In this document: one piece after another, positions 1 to 9,237 of the stretch
How the letters are laid out: the number at the start of each line of letters is the position of its first letter
Numbering within the stretch: position 1 is the first letter of the stretch
Position numbers and translations under genes: made by a program
Notes under the pieces: model-generated
The model's input: the letters and a program-made list of their open reading frames with translations, nothing else
Database searches by the model: none
Told to the model about the DNA's origin: nothing
NCBI RefSeq assembly: GCF_002214505.1
Contig: NZ_CP015103.1
Location: forward strand, 682,001 to 746,000
Direction: 5' to 3'
Source of the DNA: Thermococcus siculi
GTDB lineage: Archaea; Methanobacteriota_B; Thermococci; Thermococcales; Thermococcaceae
DNA length: 64,000 nucleotides

Positions 1-924
1 GTTCTCGTCTCCGGCAGGCTCGTGGACTTCTACGGCAACCCCCTGGGTGGAAGAGAGATAGTGATCGGAAACTCCACCCTCGTCACGGATCCCAATGGGG
101 GCTTCTCGAAGAGATACTTCTCCTCCAGGGCCGCCAGCTTCAAAATAACCCTTAGGTTCCCCGGCGATGATGTCCACGCCGGAACTACGAAGACGGTCAA
201 GATAACCTTCAGCAGGTACCCGGTTTCCATAACCCTGAACGGCCCCACCGAAGTAATCCTCGGAAAAACTGCCATGTTCACCGGCACAATGGAACCCTCC
301 CTGGCACTTCCGGTGACGATCTACGTGGCCGGAAAAAAATACCTCACACTCACCCCTGAGAACGGAACCTTCTCCTTTGAGCTGAAACCCAACGAGACCG
401 GTGAGTTTAAAATCTATGCGGCCTTCGATGGGAACGAGAGATATGGAAAGGCGACCTCCAACGTGCTCGCCCTCAGAGTCCTCCCTCCGGAGAACATGAC
501 GCCCCGATACGTTGCGATAGCCGTCCTCGCCGTTCTGATGATTATTGGCATCGTTATCATCGAGAGGCGGAAGGGCGGGAGGAAAGTCCCTGCCGGGAGG
601 AAGGGAACCATCCCCGCCGAAGGAACCCACACCGGGGGCACCGGCGAAACTTCGCCGATTTCATCCTCAATCGAGGTTCCCGAGGACGTGGGTGAGGCCT
701 ACACCCTCCTCAGGGAGCGTTTGAGGGACGCCTTTGGAATAAGTGAGAGCATGACGCCTAGGGAGGTTCTGAGGGTTCTGAGGGACTGGGGCCTTTATCC
801 ACACCTCGAGCGTGTCACCCTGCTCCACGAGAAGGCCGTCTACGGTGAGATGCACCTCGATCCCGGCGAGAAGGCGGAGTTTAAGGCGGCCATGGAGGCC
901 CTCCTTGGGGGTGTGACGGCATGA
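1..924 (+). CDS. Membrane-anchored Ig-like protein with C-terminal DUF4129 domain (5' end outside window)
   Basis: The reading frame is open from base 1, so the N-terminus lies upstream; the first in-frame GTG at 22 is not a believable start. About 155 residues of beta-rich, Ig-like extracellular sequence lead to one membrane helix (roughly residues 167-186, followed by ERRKGGRK) and a cytoplasmic linker. The last 80 residues, with EAYTLLRERLRDAFGI and LRVLRDWGLYP, resemble the DUF4129 domain. In this family DUF4129 proteins, often with an upstream transglutaminase-like domain, sit with MoxR ATPase and DUF58 genes, as here. The stop overlaps the next start (ATGA), so it belongs to the operon that follows. 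The exact role is unknown; a part in assembling or remodelling surface proteins is inferred from context. Confidence 0.75.
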   Translation, partial: VLVSGRLVDFYGNPLGGREIVIGNSTLVTDPNGGFSKRYFSSRAASFKITLRFPGDDVHAGTTKTVKITFSRYPVSITLNGPTEVILGKTAMFTGTMEPSLALPVTIYVAGKKYLTLTPENGTFSFELKPNETGEFKIYAAFDGNERYGKATSNVLALRVLPPENMTPRYVAIAVLAVLMIIGIVIIERRKGGRKVPAGRKGTIPAEGTHTGGTGETSPISSSIEVPEDVGEAYTLLRERLRDAFGISESMTPREVLRVLRDWGLYPHLERVTLLHEKAVYGEMHLDPGEKAEFKAAMEALLGGVTA

Positions 925-1919
925 ACAAGACCGTTAAGTACATGATACTTCTCCTCCTGCTCTTCGCCCTCATAACGATGCCCCTGACGGTGCCGGTGTT
1001 CAAGAGCTCCACCCAGTACAGCATGTTCAACAAGAACTGGGACGGTACCTCAAGGTTCGCAAAGCTCGCCTATCTAAAGGGTAAAGAGGTCGTCCCCATC
1101 TTTGAGTCCTTCGATCTTTCCAACATCAGCGAGAGGAACGGCGTTCTCCTCATAATCGGTCCCAACATGACCTTCACCGGGGCTGAAATAGAGCAGATAA
1201 AGCTCTTCCTTGAGCGGGGAAACACCCTCTTCATAGCGGACGACTTCGGAACCGGGAACGAGATACTCCGCGCCCTCAACGTTCCCGTTGGCATATCCAA
1301 CTACCCGCTCTGGGACTTCTTCTACGAGAACGACGACAGGTTAGTGGTCTCGGTGAGGATAGAGGACCCGCTCCTGGCCAGAAACGTGACGAGGGTGATA
1401 ACCAACGAGCCATCTGGCATAATAGTCACGAGGAAGGGTGAGGCCTACGTTAGCAAGGTGGCCATGATAAACCTCCACAGGAGGATGTACCCGATAATGA
1501 CGGAGCTGAAGTACGGGAAGGGCAGGATAGTGGTGCTCTCAGACCCCGACGTCCTCGCGAACATGCAGTTCAAGGAGAACAGGCAGTTCCTGAGCAACCT
1601 CGTCGATTACCTGGGGGGCGACGTCTTCTACTTCGACGAGGCCCATCACCCGGACTTCAACCTCTACACCGCCGGAACCGTCACGATAACCCGCGTCCTC
1701 CCGAGGGATAGGGCCATAAAGCTCATACTTGGCATAGCGACGCTCATACTGCTCTGGGAACTCGGTGTTTTCAGTCTCTTGGGAGGGTTTATCAAGAGGT
1801 TCATCTCACGCTTCTTCCATAGGAAGGTTGACGTTGATGAACTTGCCCTCTCCCTGGCCAGGGAGAAGGGCTGGGATGAGAATGAGGTTATGGAGATGCT
1901 GAGGAGGATGGGTGGTTGA
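921..1919 (+). CDS. DUF4350 domain-containing membrane protein
   Basis: 332 residues. An N-terminal membrane helix (about residues 7-27) is followed by an extracytoplasmic domain with a Rossmann-like core: LLIIGPNMTFTGAEIEQI and NTLFIADDFGTGNEIL are typical of DUF4350 (glutamine-amidotransferase-like fold without catalysis). FYFDEAHHPDFNLY is the conserved motif just before the C-terminal membrane helix (about 267-290). A basic cytoplasmic tail follows. The start overlaps the preceding stop and the stop lies one base before the MoxR start, so translation is coupled. The DUF4129-DUF4350-MoxR-DUF58 set is a widespread neighbourhood; its biochemical role is not settled. Confidence 0.8.
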   Translation: MNKTVKYMILLLLLFALITMPLTVPVFKSSTQYSMFNKNWDGTSRFAKLAYLKGKEVVPIFESFDLSNISERNGVLLIIGPNMTFTGAEIEQIKLFLERGNTLFIADDFGTGNEILRALNVPVGISNYPLWDFFYENDDRLVVSVRIEDPLLARNVTRVITNEPSGIIVTRKGEAYVSKVAMINLHRRMYPIMTELKYGKGRIVVLSDPDVLANMQFKENRQFLSNLVDYLGGDVFYFDEAHHPDFNLYTAGTVTITRVLPRDRAIKLILGIATLILLWELGVFSLLGGFIKRFISRFFHRKVDVDELALSLAREKGWDENEVMEMLRRMGG

Positions 1920-1920
1920 G

Positions 1921-2841
1921 ATGATACTGAAGAAGATACAGGCCGAGGTCGGAAAGGCCCTGGTTGGAATGGATGATACGGTAGAGCTGATGACCATAGC
2001 CCTGATAGCGAACGGACACGTGCTCCTCGAGGGCGTTCCAGGAATAGCCAAGACGACGCTCAGCAAGAACTTCGCGAGCACGCTCGGTCTGAAGTTCTCG
2101 AGGATACAGATGACGCCGGACATACTGCCCGCGGACATAATAGGCCACACCTTCTATGACATGAGAACCGGGGAGTTCAAGATAAGGAAGGGTCCGATCT
2201 TCGCCAACGTCGTTCTGGTTGACGAGATAAATCGCGCCTCCCCAAAGACCCAGAGCGCCCTCCTAGAGGCCATGGAGGAGAGGCAGGTCACCATCGAGGG
2301 CCTTCCGCTCAAGCTACCAGAACCATTCGTCGTCCTGGCGACGAGGAACCCCGTCGAGATGGAGGGCGTCTACGAGCTTCCAACGGCTCAGGTCGACCGT
2401 TTCATGATGAAGATAGACATATCCTACCTCCCCGAGGAGACCGAGAAGGAGATGCTGAGGAGGAAGAGCCTTGGGCAGTTCTCCGAGGCGAGGCAGGTCG
2501 TCCTCCAGAGCGAGCTGGCCCAGGCCAGGAGGGACGCCATGAAAGTCCACGTGAGCGAGGCCATAATAGACTACATCTACGACGTCGTCAAGGAAACCAG
2601 GCTGGACGAGAGGGTGATACTCGGAGCCTCCCCGAGGGCCGGTGAACATCTCCTATACGCCGCCAAGGTCAAGGCTTACCTGGAGGGTAGGGCCTACGTC
2701 ATCCCGGACGACATAAAGTGGCTCGCCGTCCCTGTGGTGGCCCACAGGATAGTCGTCAAGCCCGAGTACGAGGTTGAGGGAATAGACGGCAAGACCGTAG
2801 TCAGGGAGACCCTTGAGCGTGTAGAGGTGCCGACGGAATGA
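1921..2841 (+). CDS. MoxR-family AAA+ ATPase
   Basis: 306 residues. Walker A is GVPGIAKTT, Walker B with its extension is VVLVDEINRASPKTQSALLE, and sensor 1 is VLATRNPVEMEG, all typical of the MoxR branch of AAA+ proteins. The family acts as chaperone-like remodellers, usually paired with a von Willebrand/DUF58 partner; the DUF58 gene follows directly (ATGA overlap). An in-frame GTG exists at 1912, but the ATG at 1921 has GGGTGG six bases upstream and is preferred. Cytoplasmic, probably a hexamer working at the membrane with DUF58, DUF4350 and DUF4129 proteins. Confidence 0.92.
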   Translation: MILKKIQAEVGKALVGMDDTVELMTIALIANGHVLLEGVPGIAKTTLSKNFASTLGLKFSRIQMTPDILPADIIGHTFYDMRTGEFKIRKGPIFANVVLVDEINRASPKTQSALLEAMEERQVTIEGLPLKLPEPFVVLATRNPVEMEGVYELPTAQVDRFMMKIDISYLPEETEKEMLRRKSLGQFSEARQVVLQSELAQARRDAMKVHVSEAIIDYIYDVVKETRLDERVILGASPRAGEHLLYAAKVKAYLEGRAYVIPDDIKWLAVPVVAHRIVVKPEYEVEGIDGKTVVRETLERVEVPTE

Positions 2842-4121
2842 AGCGAGCGGCGGTTCTCCTCTCCCTCGCTGCGGTGGTTTCGGCAACTTCCTACCTCCTG
2901 GGCAGTCCGGCCGCGGCACTGGTGGGCGTGGCCATAATGGCCCACTACTCCCTGGCCAGGGCGGGTTTTAGGCCACTGGTTAAGGTTGAGAGGCACCTGC
3001 CCGAGAGGGGAACCGAGAGGGAGCCGCTGAAGGCCGTCGTCAAAATCGAGAACCTTTCTTCCCTTTCTGGAATTGTTCGCATCAGGGAGACGTCGGATAA
3101 GGCCTTTGCCAGGGAGCTGAAGGTTTTCCTCAGGCCGGGGGAGAGGAAGTACCTCGAGCAGACCGTGGTTCCCCAGGCTAAGGGGAGGATAAGCCTGAGG
3201 GCCGGGGCGGTCTTTGAGGACGAACTGGGTTTGTTTAAAAAAGACTTCCCGGTTATCGAGAGCGGGGACATGACAGTGTTTCCATCACCGAAGAGCATAC
3301 GTGAGGCCATGAGGGAGAAGAGGCAGATAGAGGCCCTCTCAGAGGCCGAGAAAGCCCTGGGGATCGGGGCCGAGACGCTGGACTTCGAGGAACTCAGGGA
3401 ATTCCTCCCCGGGGACGACATCACCAAGATAGACTGGAAGGCCACCTCGAGGCTCCAGAAGCTCATCGTCAGGGTCTTCAAGAGGGAGACGATGGCGGAC
3501 GTCTATCTGCTTATCAACGTCGATCCAGGCTTCCACCGCGAGCTTAAGACCGGGAAGACCGACTACCTGGTTCTCATAATCTCCCAGCTCGTTGCCTACT
3601 TCAGGCGCTTCGGCCACAATGTGAGGGTCATTGCCTACGACGAGCGCGGCGTTGTCAAGGTCGTGGACCACGTCAGTGATCCCTTCTCCCTCATCCAGGA
3701 GCTGGGGCTGAGGGGGGAAAAGGGCCTGCCGGCGCTCAGGCCCGCAGCTATTTCGGGAGGCTCGTCCCTAGGAAGGCTGGTGACCCGGCTCAAAGGCGGT
3801 TCCGAGGCCCATGGAATAATGAAAGCTGCCCTCAAGGTCCCCACGGGTTCCTTCGTCCTCATGGTCGATGACCTCGGCCTCCATCCCGGTGAGATCATGA
3901 AGGCCTCCCGGCTGCTCCAGAGGAGGGCCTCCAGGGCGGCGCTGCTCTACCCGAACCCCGTTTTCTTCGTGGATAAGGGGGGGCTTAACGAGGAAGAGCT
4001 TGAGGTTCTCTACAAAGCCTATCGCGAGAGAAAAACGGTCATGAAAAAAGTCATGGCGTGGGTTAGGGTCATCGAGGTCGGGCCAAAGGATCTCCTGCCT
4101 GTGGTGGTGAGGAAGCTATGA
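2838..4121 (+). CDS. DUF58 domain-containing protein
   Basis: 427 residues. Two N-terminal hydrophobic segments (about residues 5-40), then a beta-rich region, then the DUF58 core with REFLPGDDITKIDWKATSRL and QKLIVRVFKRE at about residues 190-220. A vWA-like C-terminal half follows (VYLLINVDPGFHRE, FVLMVDDLGL). This is the usual partner of the MoxR ATPase encoded immediately upstream. The start overlaps the MoxR stop and the stop overlaps the next start, showing tight coupling. A role in maturing or assembling surface components is inferred from the neighbourhood. Confidence 0.9.
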   Translation: MKRAAVLLSLAAVVSATSYLLGSPAAALVGVAIMAHYSLARAGFRPLVKVERHLPERGTEREPLKAVVKIENLSSLSGIVRIRETSDKAFARELKVFLRPGERKYLEQTVVPQAKGRISLRAGAVFEDELGLFKKDFPVIESGDMTVFPSPKSIREAMREKRQIEALSEAEKALGIGAETLDFEELREFLPGDDITKIDWKATSRLQKLIVRVFKRETMADVYLLINVDPGFHRELKTGKTDYLVLIISQLVAYFRRFGHNVRVIAYDERGVVKVVDHVSDPFSLIQELGLRGEKGLPALRPAAISGGSSLGRLVTRLKGGSEAHGIMKAALKVPTGSFVLMVDDLGLHPGEIMKASRLLQRRASRAALLYPNPVFFVDKGGLNEEELEVLYKAYRERKTVMKKVMAWVRVIEVGPKDLLPVVVRKL

Positions 4122-4672
4122 TAGGGCTGATGGCGGCGTTGCTCACGGGCATAGTCCTGAAACAGTGGGTCTTTGCCCTCGCAGTGATACCCTATTTACT
4201 GCGGCTGAAGGGCCGGAACCCGGCTCTCATAGCCTTCTACGCCTACGTCATGGTCATCGCCCTCACCGTTCCCGGCGAGTCCCTCTACACCCACTCCGGT
4301 CTGGTGTCTGCCGTTTCGGTCTCTGTCTCCACGTTCCTGCTCCTGGACGAGGTTCTGAGGGGTGTCAAATTAGACCGGGTGGAACTGATAATCTCCGGGA
4401 TTCTGCTCGTTTCGGCGGTCTACGATTACGCCTTCGTGGCGGCGCTGGTGGGGGTATCCATCTACCTAGCGTACCTCCGCTTTGGTAGGGTGGTCTACTA
4501 TTTACTCGGCTGGTTTGGTGTTTCCTCCCTTGCTCTCTATCTCCTCGGAGATACCCTTCCCGACCGCGTTGCCCAGTCCTTCGTTATAATCGGGCTGGGC
4601 CTGATCTTCCTCCTTCTCGCTGAGAGGAAGGACGTGGAGTTCCTGGAGGTGAGACTCCTTGAGGAGGAGTGA
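4118..4672 (+). CDS. Small polytopic membrane protein of unknown function
   Basis: 184 residues and almost entirely hydrophobic, with five to six predicted membrane helices and a short acidic tail (EVRLLEEE). It overlaps the DUF58 stop by four bases and its 3' end overlaps the archaeosortase gene by 14 bases, so it lies inside the surface-assembly operon. I do not recognise a named family. Position suggests a membrane partner of the MoxR-DUF58 machine or of the sortase, but nothing in the sequence proves it. Confidence 0.7.
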   Translation: MIGLMAALLTGIVLKQWVFALAVIPYLLRLKGRNPALIAFYAYVMVIALTVPGESLYTHSGLVSAVSVSVSTFLLLDEVLRGVKLDRVELIISGILLVSAVYDYAFVAALVGVSIYLAYLRFGRVVYYLLGWFGVSSLALYLLGDTLPDRVAQSFVIIGLGLIFLLLAERKDVEFLEVRLLEEE

Positions 4673-5447
4673 GGGATTTGCTATTTTTTCTATGTTGTTT
4701 GCCGTGGTGCTGTTCGCGATAATGCCTACCCCTCCGATGCTCTATCTTAGTCTTATTTACTCAGTGGCTGTTCTGCTATTGAGGAATTCCATTAAGCCTA
4801 AACCCCTCAGATTGGACTGGCCGACTGTCCTTGGAGCTGGATTTATTGTTATTTCACCCCTGTTTGTTTTGTTCAAGTGGGGTGAAACTCCAAGCCCCTC
4901 AATGTTCCAAGCGCTATTGTTCCTTGGCGTCTCTTTGATACTGTTTGATTTTAGAACAATGGTCTTACCGGATTCTATTCTCCTTTTAGAAATATTGTTA
5001 TCTTGGATTACGCGGACGGGGATAGGCATCTATACGCTTAACTGGTTCAGCGGCCTCTTCGTTGACATGACCTCCTACCTGGTCCGCGGCTTGATAGACA
5101 TTTTCAACGTGCCCATACTAATGAGGGGGAACGTCGCCGTCGTGAGGAACAGTATAGTTATCATAGGTTTTGGTTGTTCTGGTTTAGACGCCTTCGTTCT
5201 TTACCTCTTGGCTTCCCTCTTTCTGATCTACCTGAGAAAATCCGACAGAGGGGAAGCGGCTTTGCTTCTTCTAGGTTCCTTGGGTATAATTCCCCTCAAC
5301 GCGGTCAGAATATTCACTCTTCTCGTTATAGGCTACCACAGCGGCATCTCCTTCCTTGAGCTCTTCCACTCCCACCTCGGGGACTTGATGTTTTTAGTGT
5401 ATGTCTTCTTCTACTGGTGGCTGGTGCTGAAGAAGCTCGGGGAGTGA
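4659..5447 (+). CDS. Archaeosortase/exosortase-family transpeptidase
   Basis: 262 residues, about eight membrane helices. The family's catalytic triad is visible in order: Cys in GFGCSGLDAFVLY (about residue 172), Arg in PLNAVRIFTLL (about 213) and His in LFHSHLGDLMF (about 239). Archaeosortases cut secreted proteins at a C-terminal tripartite signal (short motif, membrane helix, basic tail) and probably transfer them to a lipid. The start is a TTG with GGAGGTGA five bases upstream, overlapping the previous gene. The first 350 bases are clearly AT-richer than the upstream operon. The two proteins encoded convergently just downstream share a V-P-F-F-S C-terminal tail and are the obvious candidate substrates. 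Which named archaeosortase subtype this is cannot be told by eye. Confidence 0.88.
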   Translation: MRRSEGFAIFSMLFAVVLFAIMPTPPMLYLSLIYSVAVLLLRNSIKPKPLRLDWPTVLGAGFIVISPLFVLFKWGETPSPSMFQALLFLGVSLILFDFRTMVLPDSILLLEILLSWITRTGIGIYTLNWFSGLFVDMTSYLVRGLIDIFNVPILMRGNVAVVRNSIVIIGFGCSGLDAFVLYLLASLFLIYLRKSDRGEAALLLLGSLGIIPLNAVRIFTLLVIGYHSGISFLELFHSHLGDLMFLVYVFFYWWLVLKKLGE

Positions 5448-5477
5448 AACCTAAAATCAAATAAAAAGGGAAAGCGT

Positions 5478-8400
5478 TCAGTGCCTCCTGAAGAACCAAA
5501 AGACTCCAATTGCGAGCAGGACTGCTAAGGCTCCTGCGGTAGTGGTGTCGCTGAAGAATGGAACGTTTGTTAGGTCGACGCTCTCCGAGTAATCTATTGA
5601 GCCATCCGCGAGCTCCTCATCTGTGGTTGATGTACCCATCAAGTCAACGACTTTTGGTGAACCCGGATCCACAGCACCCCCCGTGCCGTCGCCTAGGAAC
5701 ACAAGGACATTGAAGTTGATCTCATTGGGATCCCCGAGAATTGTCCTTGGAACCACAACCTGGATGACGTTGTTCGTCGTTGAGGCTATGGCGTAGTAGT
5801 CCCCAGGCACTTCGGTGAGTGTGGAGTCGTAGACCTGTACCCCGGGACTTCCAAAGATGGTAGAGTCAGGGACTCCAGAAATGGAAAGATCTACCACCAC
5901 CCAGTAATCCCATCCGGGAGTGTACGTCAGGGAGCCATCATAGGGTACTCCCTGGTTTGCTCCGCTTCCCGTGTTTACTGGAATCGCTATGATGGGGCCT
6001 CCAAACTTTCCAATGGCGGAGAGGTTTTTGAGTTTTATCGAGAAGTACACGTATGACCCGTCAGCCCTTACGCGGACGCTCTCCATATCGTAGCTGTCCC
6101 TGTCCCACGGATAGTTCCTCGTTGAGTGCTCGTCATCCACGGCGTCGTTCCATACGTACTCTCCGTCCTTGATCTCTCCGCTGTTTGTAGCCGGGAGGTA
6201 TGTGCCCCATGAGCTCTCGTCCCCTGTAAGGAGGGCCTGTACGTTTGTAGGGATGCTACTCGGGGTCAGGTAAACGTGGTACTCCCTTCCGCCGTTATCA
6301 TCTTGGGCACTGTTGTTTGTGAAAACGAAGTCTATTGAACCCCAGCTTGCTTGAGTGCTTATCCTGGCCTTCCAGAAGCCGTTCTCGTACGTCATGGTCG
6401 TGTCGGTAACGTCTTTCCAGTCATCGTGGCCCCAGTGGAGGATCACTGAAGTGGTATCGTTCAGTGGCCCCCCGCTCGCGTTGTAATACACAGTGATAGC
6501 ATCACCAGCTAGTGGTCTATCGGGGGTGGTGGTGACGGAACCTGCTATCGGCTCGCTCAATAGCTCTCCGAAAAACGAAGAGTTCCAAGGGCCTGAATAA
6601 ATGTAAAACGTCGCATCTTCGTTGAACTTTATTTCATCGACTATCGCCAGCGTCCTCCAATCCTCCCCCCGGTTGAACGAGGCAGGACCGGGTATTACAT
6701 AGGCCGCCAGTGTGTCGGTCTGGGCGTTGTAGTAGCCGGCCACTTTTCCATCGTAGAGCCAGGTTCTCTGAATGTTTGCTTTGCCGTTCTTCAACATGTC
6801 GCTCACACCGGGTGAAAATCCTGTCTTGACGTAGATGGTTCTGGTGACGTTTCTGTAGGTTACCCTGATGTAAGGCCACCCCTGACGGAGCTCGATGTAC
6901 TTGGTAAAACCCCCGTTTGGACTCTTTGCCGCTACTACGACCTTTCCATCCGTTCCGTCGTCAACTATCCTAAGCTGGTAGTAGTTATTCTCATAGGTTC
7001 CATCGTCGTAGGCATCACTCAGCCCCCAGACGTGGTTCCCGTCGTTGTAGTCCCCCTCCGTGCCGCTCCAGAGGGCCATCGAGTTCCCAATGACGACGTG
7101 ACCATTTGAGTCGAAAAGCCAGCCTATCCTCCCCCCGATGGGATCGATGACCGCGTACACTCTATCGTTCTGGATAACTATCTCGTTGTCGTTATCGTCG
7201 TCCACGTTCCTCCAGTAGGCTGTTAAGGATTTATCATTGTCATTTAGCCACTGGGCGGCGTATGCGTATGGTAAGGCGTGCCTGAGGTGAGAGGTGATCT
7301 CCTTCTCCCATCCGCTTATCGGGCCGGTTATTCCATCATGCCAGCCAGTCTCGTAGAGGTTTGCTATCAAAGTGGTCCAGGACAGCTCGACGAGGTTGTT
7401 GTCTACTCCATCGTTCTTCAGATTCTCAAGTTCCTGATATGCGTCCCACCACAGACCGCCCGCGGACTTGGGGCAGTTGTAGGGGTAGTAGTTGATGGCC
7501 CAGTCCTTGTACCAGGCGTTCCTGTCGGCGTTTCCATCGCCGTCAACGTCCCCAGTTCCGCCGTAGCCGCTCGTCCCGCCGATTTCGCTGTACGTGCCCG
7601 GGGTGGGCCAGTAATCTCCGCCGTCGCCCCAGAAGCGTCCCCCCTGGCTTGGGTTCCAGGAGAGAACCTCATCCAGTCTGACCGCCTGTATCCACGGATG
7701 GGCGGCAACGTACTCAACCGCGTAGATGTATCTCTGAGGATCGGTCTGCCAGTTGGCAACACCTGCGGCTTTCTCCCAGTCATCTGCATAGACGTCTATC
7801 TGCTCCTGATCGCTGTCCAGTGCCAGATCGAGCCAGTGTTCCTTTATGCTTCTCCAGCTGTCCGAGTCCCAGTCGTTTGAGTTATAGATGGCGTCTTTGA
7901 GCCAGTCATCAATGAAAAACACCTTCAGCAGGCCGTTGGGGAGCTGGTAAACCTTGCGCGGGTTAGAGACCCCGTTTCCGTGGGTTTCATCGTCCAGTAT
8001 GACAGCGTGAACATACGGTTCCCCGTCTGCAGGGTCAACGGCGGCGAAGTACTCCCACGGGTCGCTTTTAACACCATTCACTGGGTCCCCATCGCTCATC
8101 TTCGTCTCCCACACCCTTTCAACGACCCACGCTACCCTGGGATTGTAATGGAAGACATCCCATATCAACTCATTCTCCTTGGCAAGGCTTTTTACGTTCA
8201 CGTCCACTGGGAAGAAGGGCATTATGTGCTGACCGTATGCGGACGTCAGGATACTTATCCACCCCTCGGAGATTCCTTTACTGATTTCGTCCCTGAAGAT
8301 GAAGTCCCCGCAGTTGGGGTCGTTCCAGAGCATCGACTCGAGGAGCACACCGCTCATGTGGAGATTAACAGGCACCTTGTATCGGTCGTGGACGCGGAGT

Positions 8401-9158
8401 ACCTCGTCAAAACCCGTCCCGATGCCGCCGCAGAAGACGTCGGTGTAGCCAATGTGCTGGTTGCCGTGGTGGACGAAGGCCACCTTCGCGGTTCCAACGT
8501 GGTCATCGCTTGTGAAGTAGTACTGGAGGTTGTCGGGCATGGAATCAGTCACCCTGTAGGGAGTGGAGAAATCTTTGGCCGAAATGACCTGGAAGTGCAC
8601 CTGTCCGCCCGGCGGGAAGTTGGGTATCTTATCCTTGTAAAGTTCCACTTCTATGAAGTCGTACTCCGAGTTGAGGGTTATGGCCTTTACCGCATCGTTC
8701 CTAGTGCTCCAGTCGGGGAGGTAGACGTTATAATTGTTTGTGTCATATATGGCGACCGCGAGATCCCACTCTATCCCGCTCTGGATGCCGTTCCCGCTGC
8801 TGTCTGAGAGGTAGTCTGGAAGCCAGGTCTGGCCTCCCGCCGCAAAATCTAGGAGGATGTACCAGTTGGCGTTTTCCTCCTCGCCGATAGCCAGGTTTGT
8901 AACATCTATGCGCATCGTTATTGTATCTGGGTTCTCTGAGTAATAGAACGCTATGATGTCCCTCGCGTAGTCATCCCCGTCATTGTACCAGTACCAGAGG
9001 TCGTCGTGACCGTCCAGGGCCTTGACGTTGTCATAGACCCAGTTGAAGGGGTTCCCGTCAGCTGTGGGGTAGGCGGATGCCTGATTGACCCAGAGGTTGG
9101 GAACGAGGGAGAGTAATATGAGCGAGGTTGTTATTAAAAGGCCGAACATTCTCCCCAT
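5478..9158 (-). CDS. Secreted GH57-type starch-acting enzyme with CBM25-like and glucodextranase-C-like domains
   Basis: About 1226 residues. Order: signal peptide (LLITTSLILLSLVPNL...ASA, to about residue 29); a beta-rich domain to about 215; a GH57-like catalytic region (about 225-600) with HHGNQHIG, AYGQHIMPF, VVERVWE (probable nucleophile Glu near 347) and VILDDETHGNG (probable acid/base Asp near 390); a long beta domain; a CBM25/53-like starch-binding module (about 865-960, with VILHWGHDDWKDV); and a C-terminal module resembling the glucodextranase C domain (about 970-1190). The protein ends in VPFFS, a membrane helix and FRRH. The GTG at 9167 is in frame, but ATG 9158 has GGGTGAT four to five bases upstream. 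That ribosome site lies inside a TGM-like motif. Likely degrades alpha-glucans at the cell surface; substrate specificity is not readable. Confidence 0.85.
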   Translation of the reverse strand: MGRMFGLLITTSLILLSLVPNLWVNQASAYPTADGNPFNWVYDNVKALDGHDDLWYWYNDGDDYARDIIAFYYSENPDTITMRIDVTNLAIGEEENANWYILLDFAAGGQTWLPDYLSDSSGNGIQSGIEWDLAVAIYDTNNYNVYLPDWSTRNDAVKAITLNSEYDFIEVELYKDKIPNFPPGGQVHFQVISAKDFSTPYRVTDSMPDNLQYYFTSDDHVGTAKVAFVHHGNQHIGYTDVFCGGIGTGFDEVLRVHDRYKVPVNLHMSGVLLESMLWNDPNCGDFIFRDEISKGISEGWISILTSAYGQHIMPFFPVDVNVKSLAKENELIWDVFHYNPRVAWVVERVWETKMSDGDPVNGVKSDPWEYFAAVDPADGEPYVHAVILDDETHGNGVSNPRKVYQLPNGLLKVFFIDDWLKDAIYNSNDWDSDSWRSIKEHWLDLALDSDQEQIDVYADDWEKAAGVANWQTDPQRYIYAVEYVAAHPWIQAVRLDEVLSWNPSQGGRFWGDGGDYWPTPGTYSEIGGTSGYGGTGDVDGDGNADRNAWYKDWAINYYPYNCPKSAGGLWWDAYQELENLKNDGVDNNLVELSWTTLIANLYETGWHDGITGPISGWEKEITSHLRHALPYAYAAQWLNDNDKSLTAYWRNVDDDNDNEIVIQNDRVYAVIDPIGGRIGWLFDSNGHVVIGNSMALWSGTEGDYNDGNHVWGLSDAYDDGTYENNYYQLRIVDDGTDGKVVVAAKSPNGGFTKYIELRQGWPYIRVTYRNVTRTIYVKTGFSPGVSDMLKNGKANIQRTWLYDGKVAGYYNAQTDTLAAYVIPGPASFNRGEDWRTLAIVDEIKFNEDATFYIYSGPWNSSFFGELLSEPIAGSVTTTPDRPLAGDAITVYYNASGGPLNDTTSVILHWGHDDWKDVTDTTMTYENGFWKARISTQASWGSIDFVFTNNSAQDDNGGREYHVYLTPSSIPTNVQALLTGDESSWGTYLPATNSGEIKDGEYVWNDAVDDEHSTRNYPWDRDSYDMESVRVRADGSYVYFSIKLKNLSAIGKFGGPIIAIPVNTGSGANQGVPYDGSLTYTPGWDYWVVVDLSISGVPDSTIFGSPGVQVYDSTLTEVPGDYYAIASTTNNVIQVVVPRTILGDPNEINFNVLVFLGDGTGGAVDPGSPKVVDLMGTSTTDEELADGSIDYSESVDLTNVPFFSDTTTAGALAVLLAIGVFWFFRRH

Positions 9159-9161
9159 AAT

Positions 9162-9178
9162 AATCACCCTTAGTGATA
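9162..9178 (-). promoter_or_regulatory. TGM-like operator (Thermococcales glycolytic motif) before the GH57 gene
   Basis: On the minus strand the sequence is TATCAC-TAAGG-GTGATT, one base off the known consensus TATCAC-N5-GTGATA bound by Tgr/TrmBL1. The right half forms the ribosome site of the GH57 gene, four bases before ATG 9158. A weak T-rich TATA candidate lies near 9205-9212, so the motif would sit just downstream of transcription start, the placement known for repressed glycolytic and maltodextrin genes. Confidence 0.6.
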
Positions 9179-9237
9179 CTTACAGGATCATGGGAGAACA
9201 GCCGTAAAAATGTTTTGGCAAAGGTAGAAAAGGAAGG

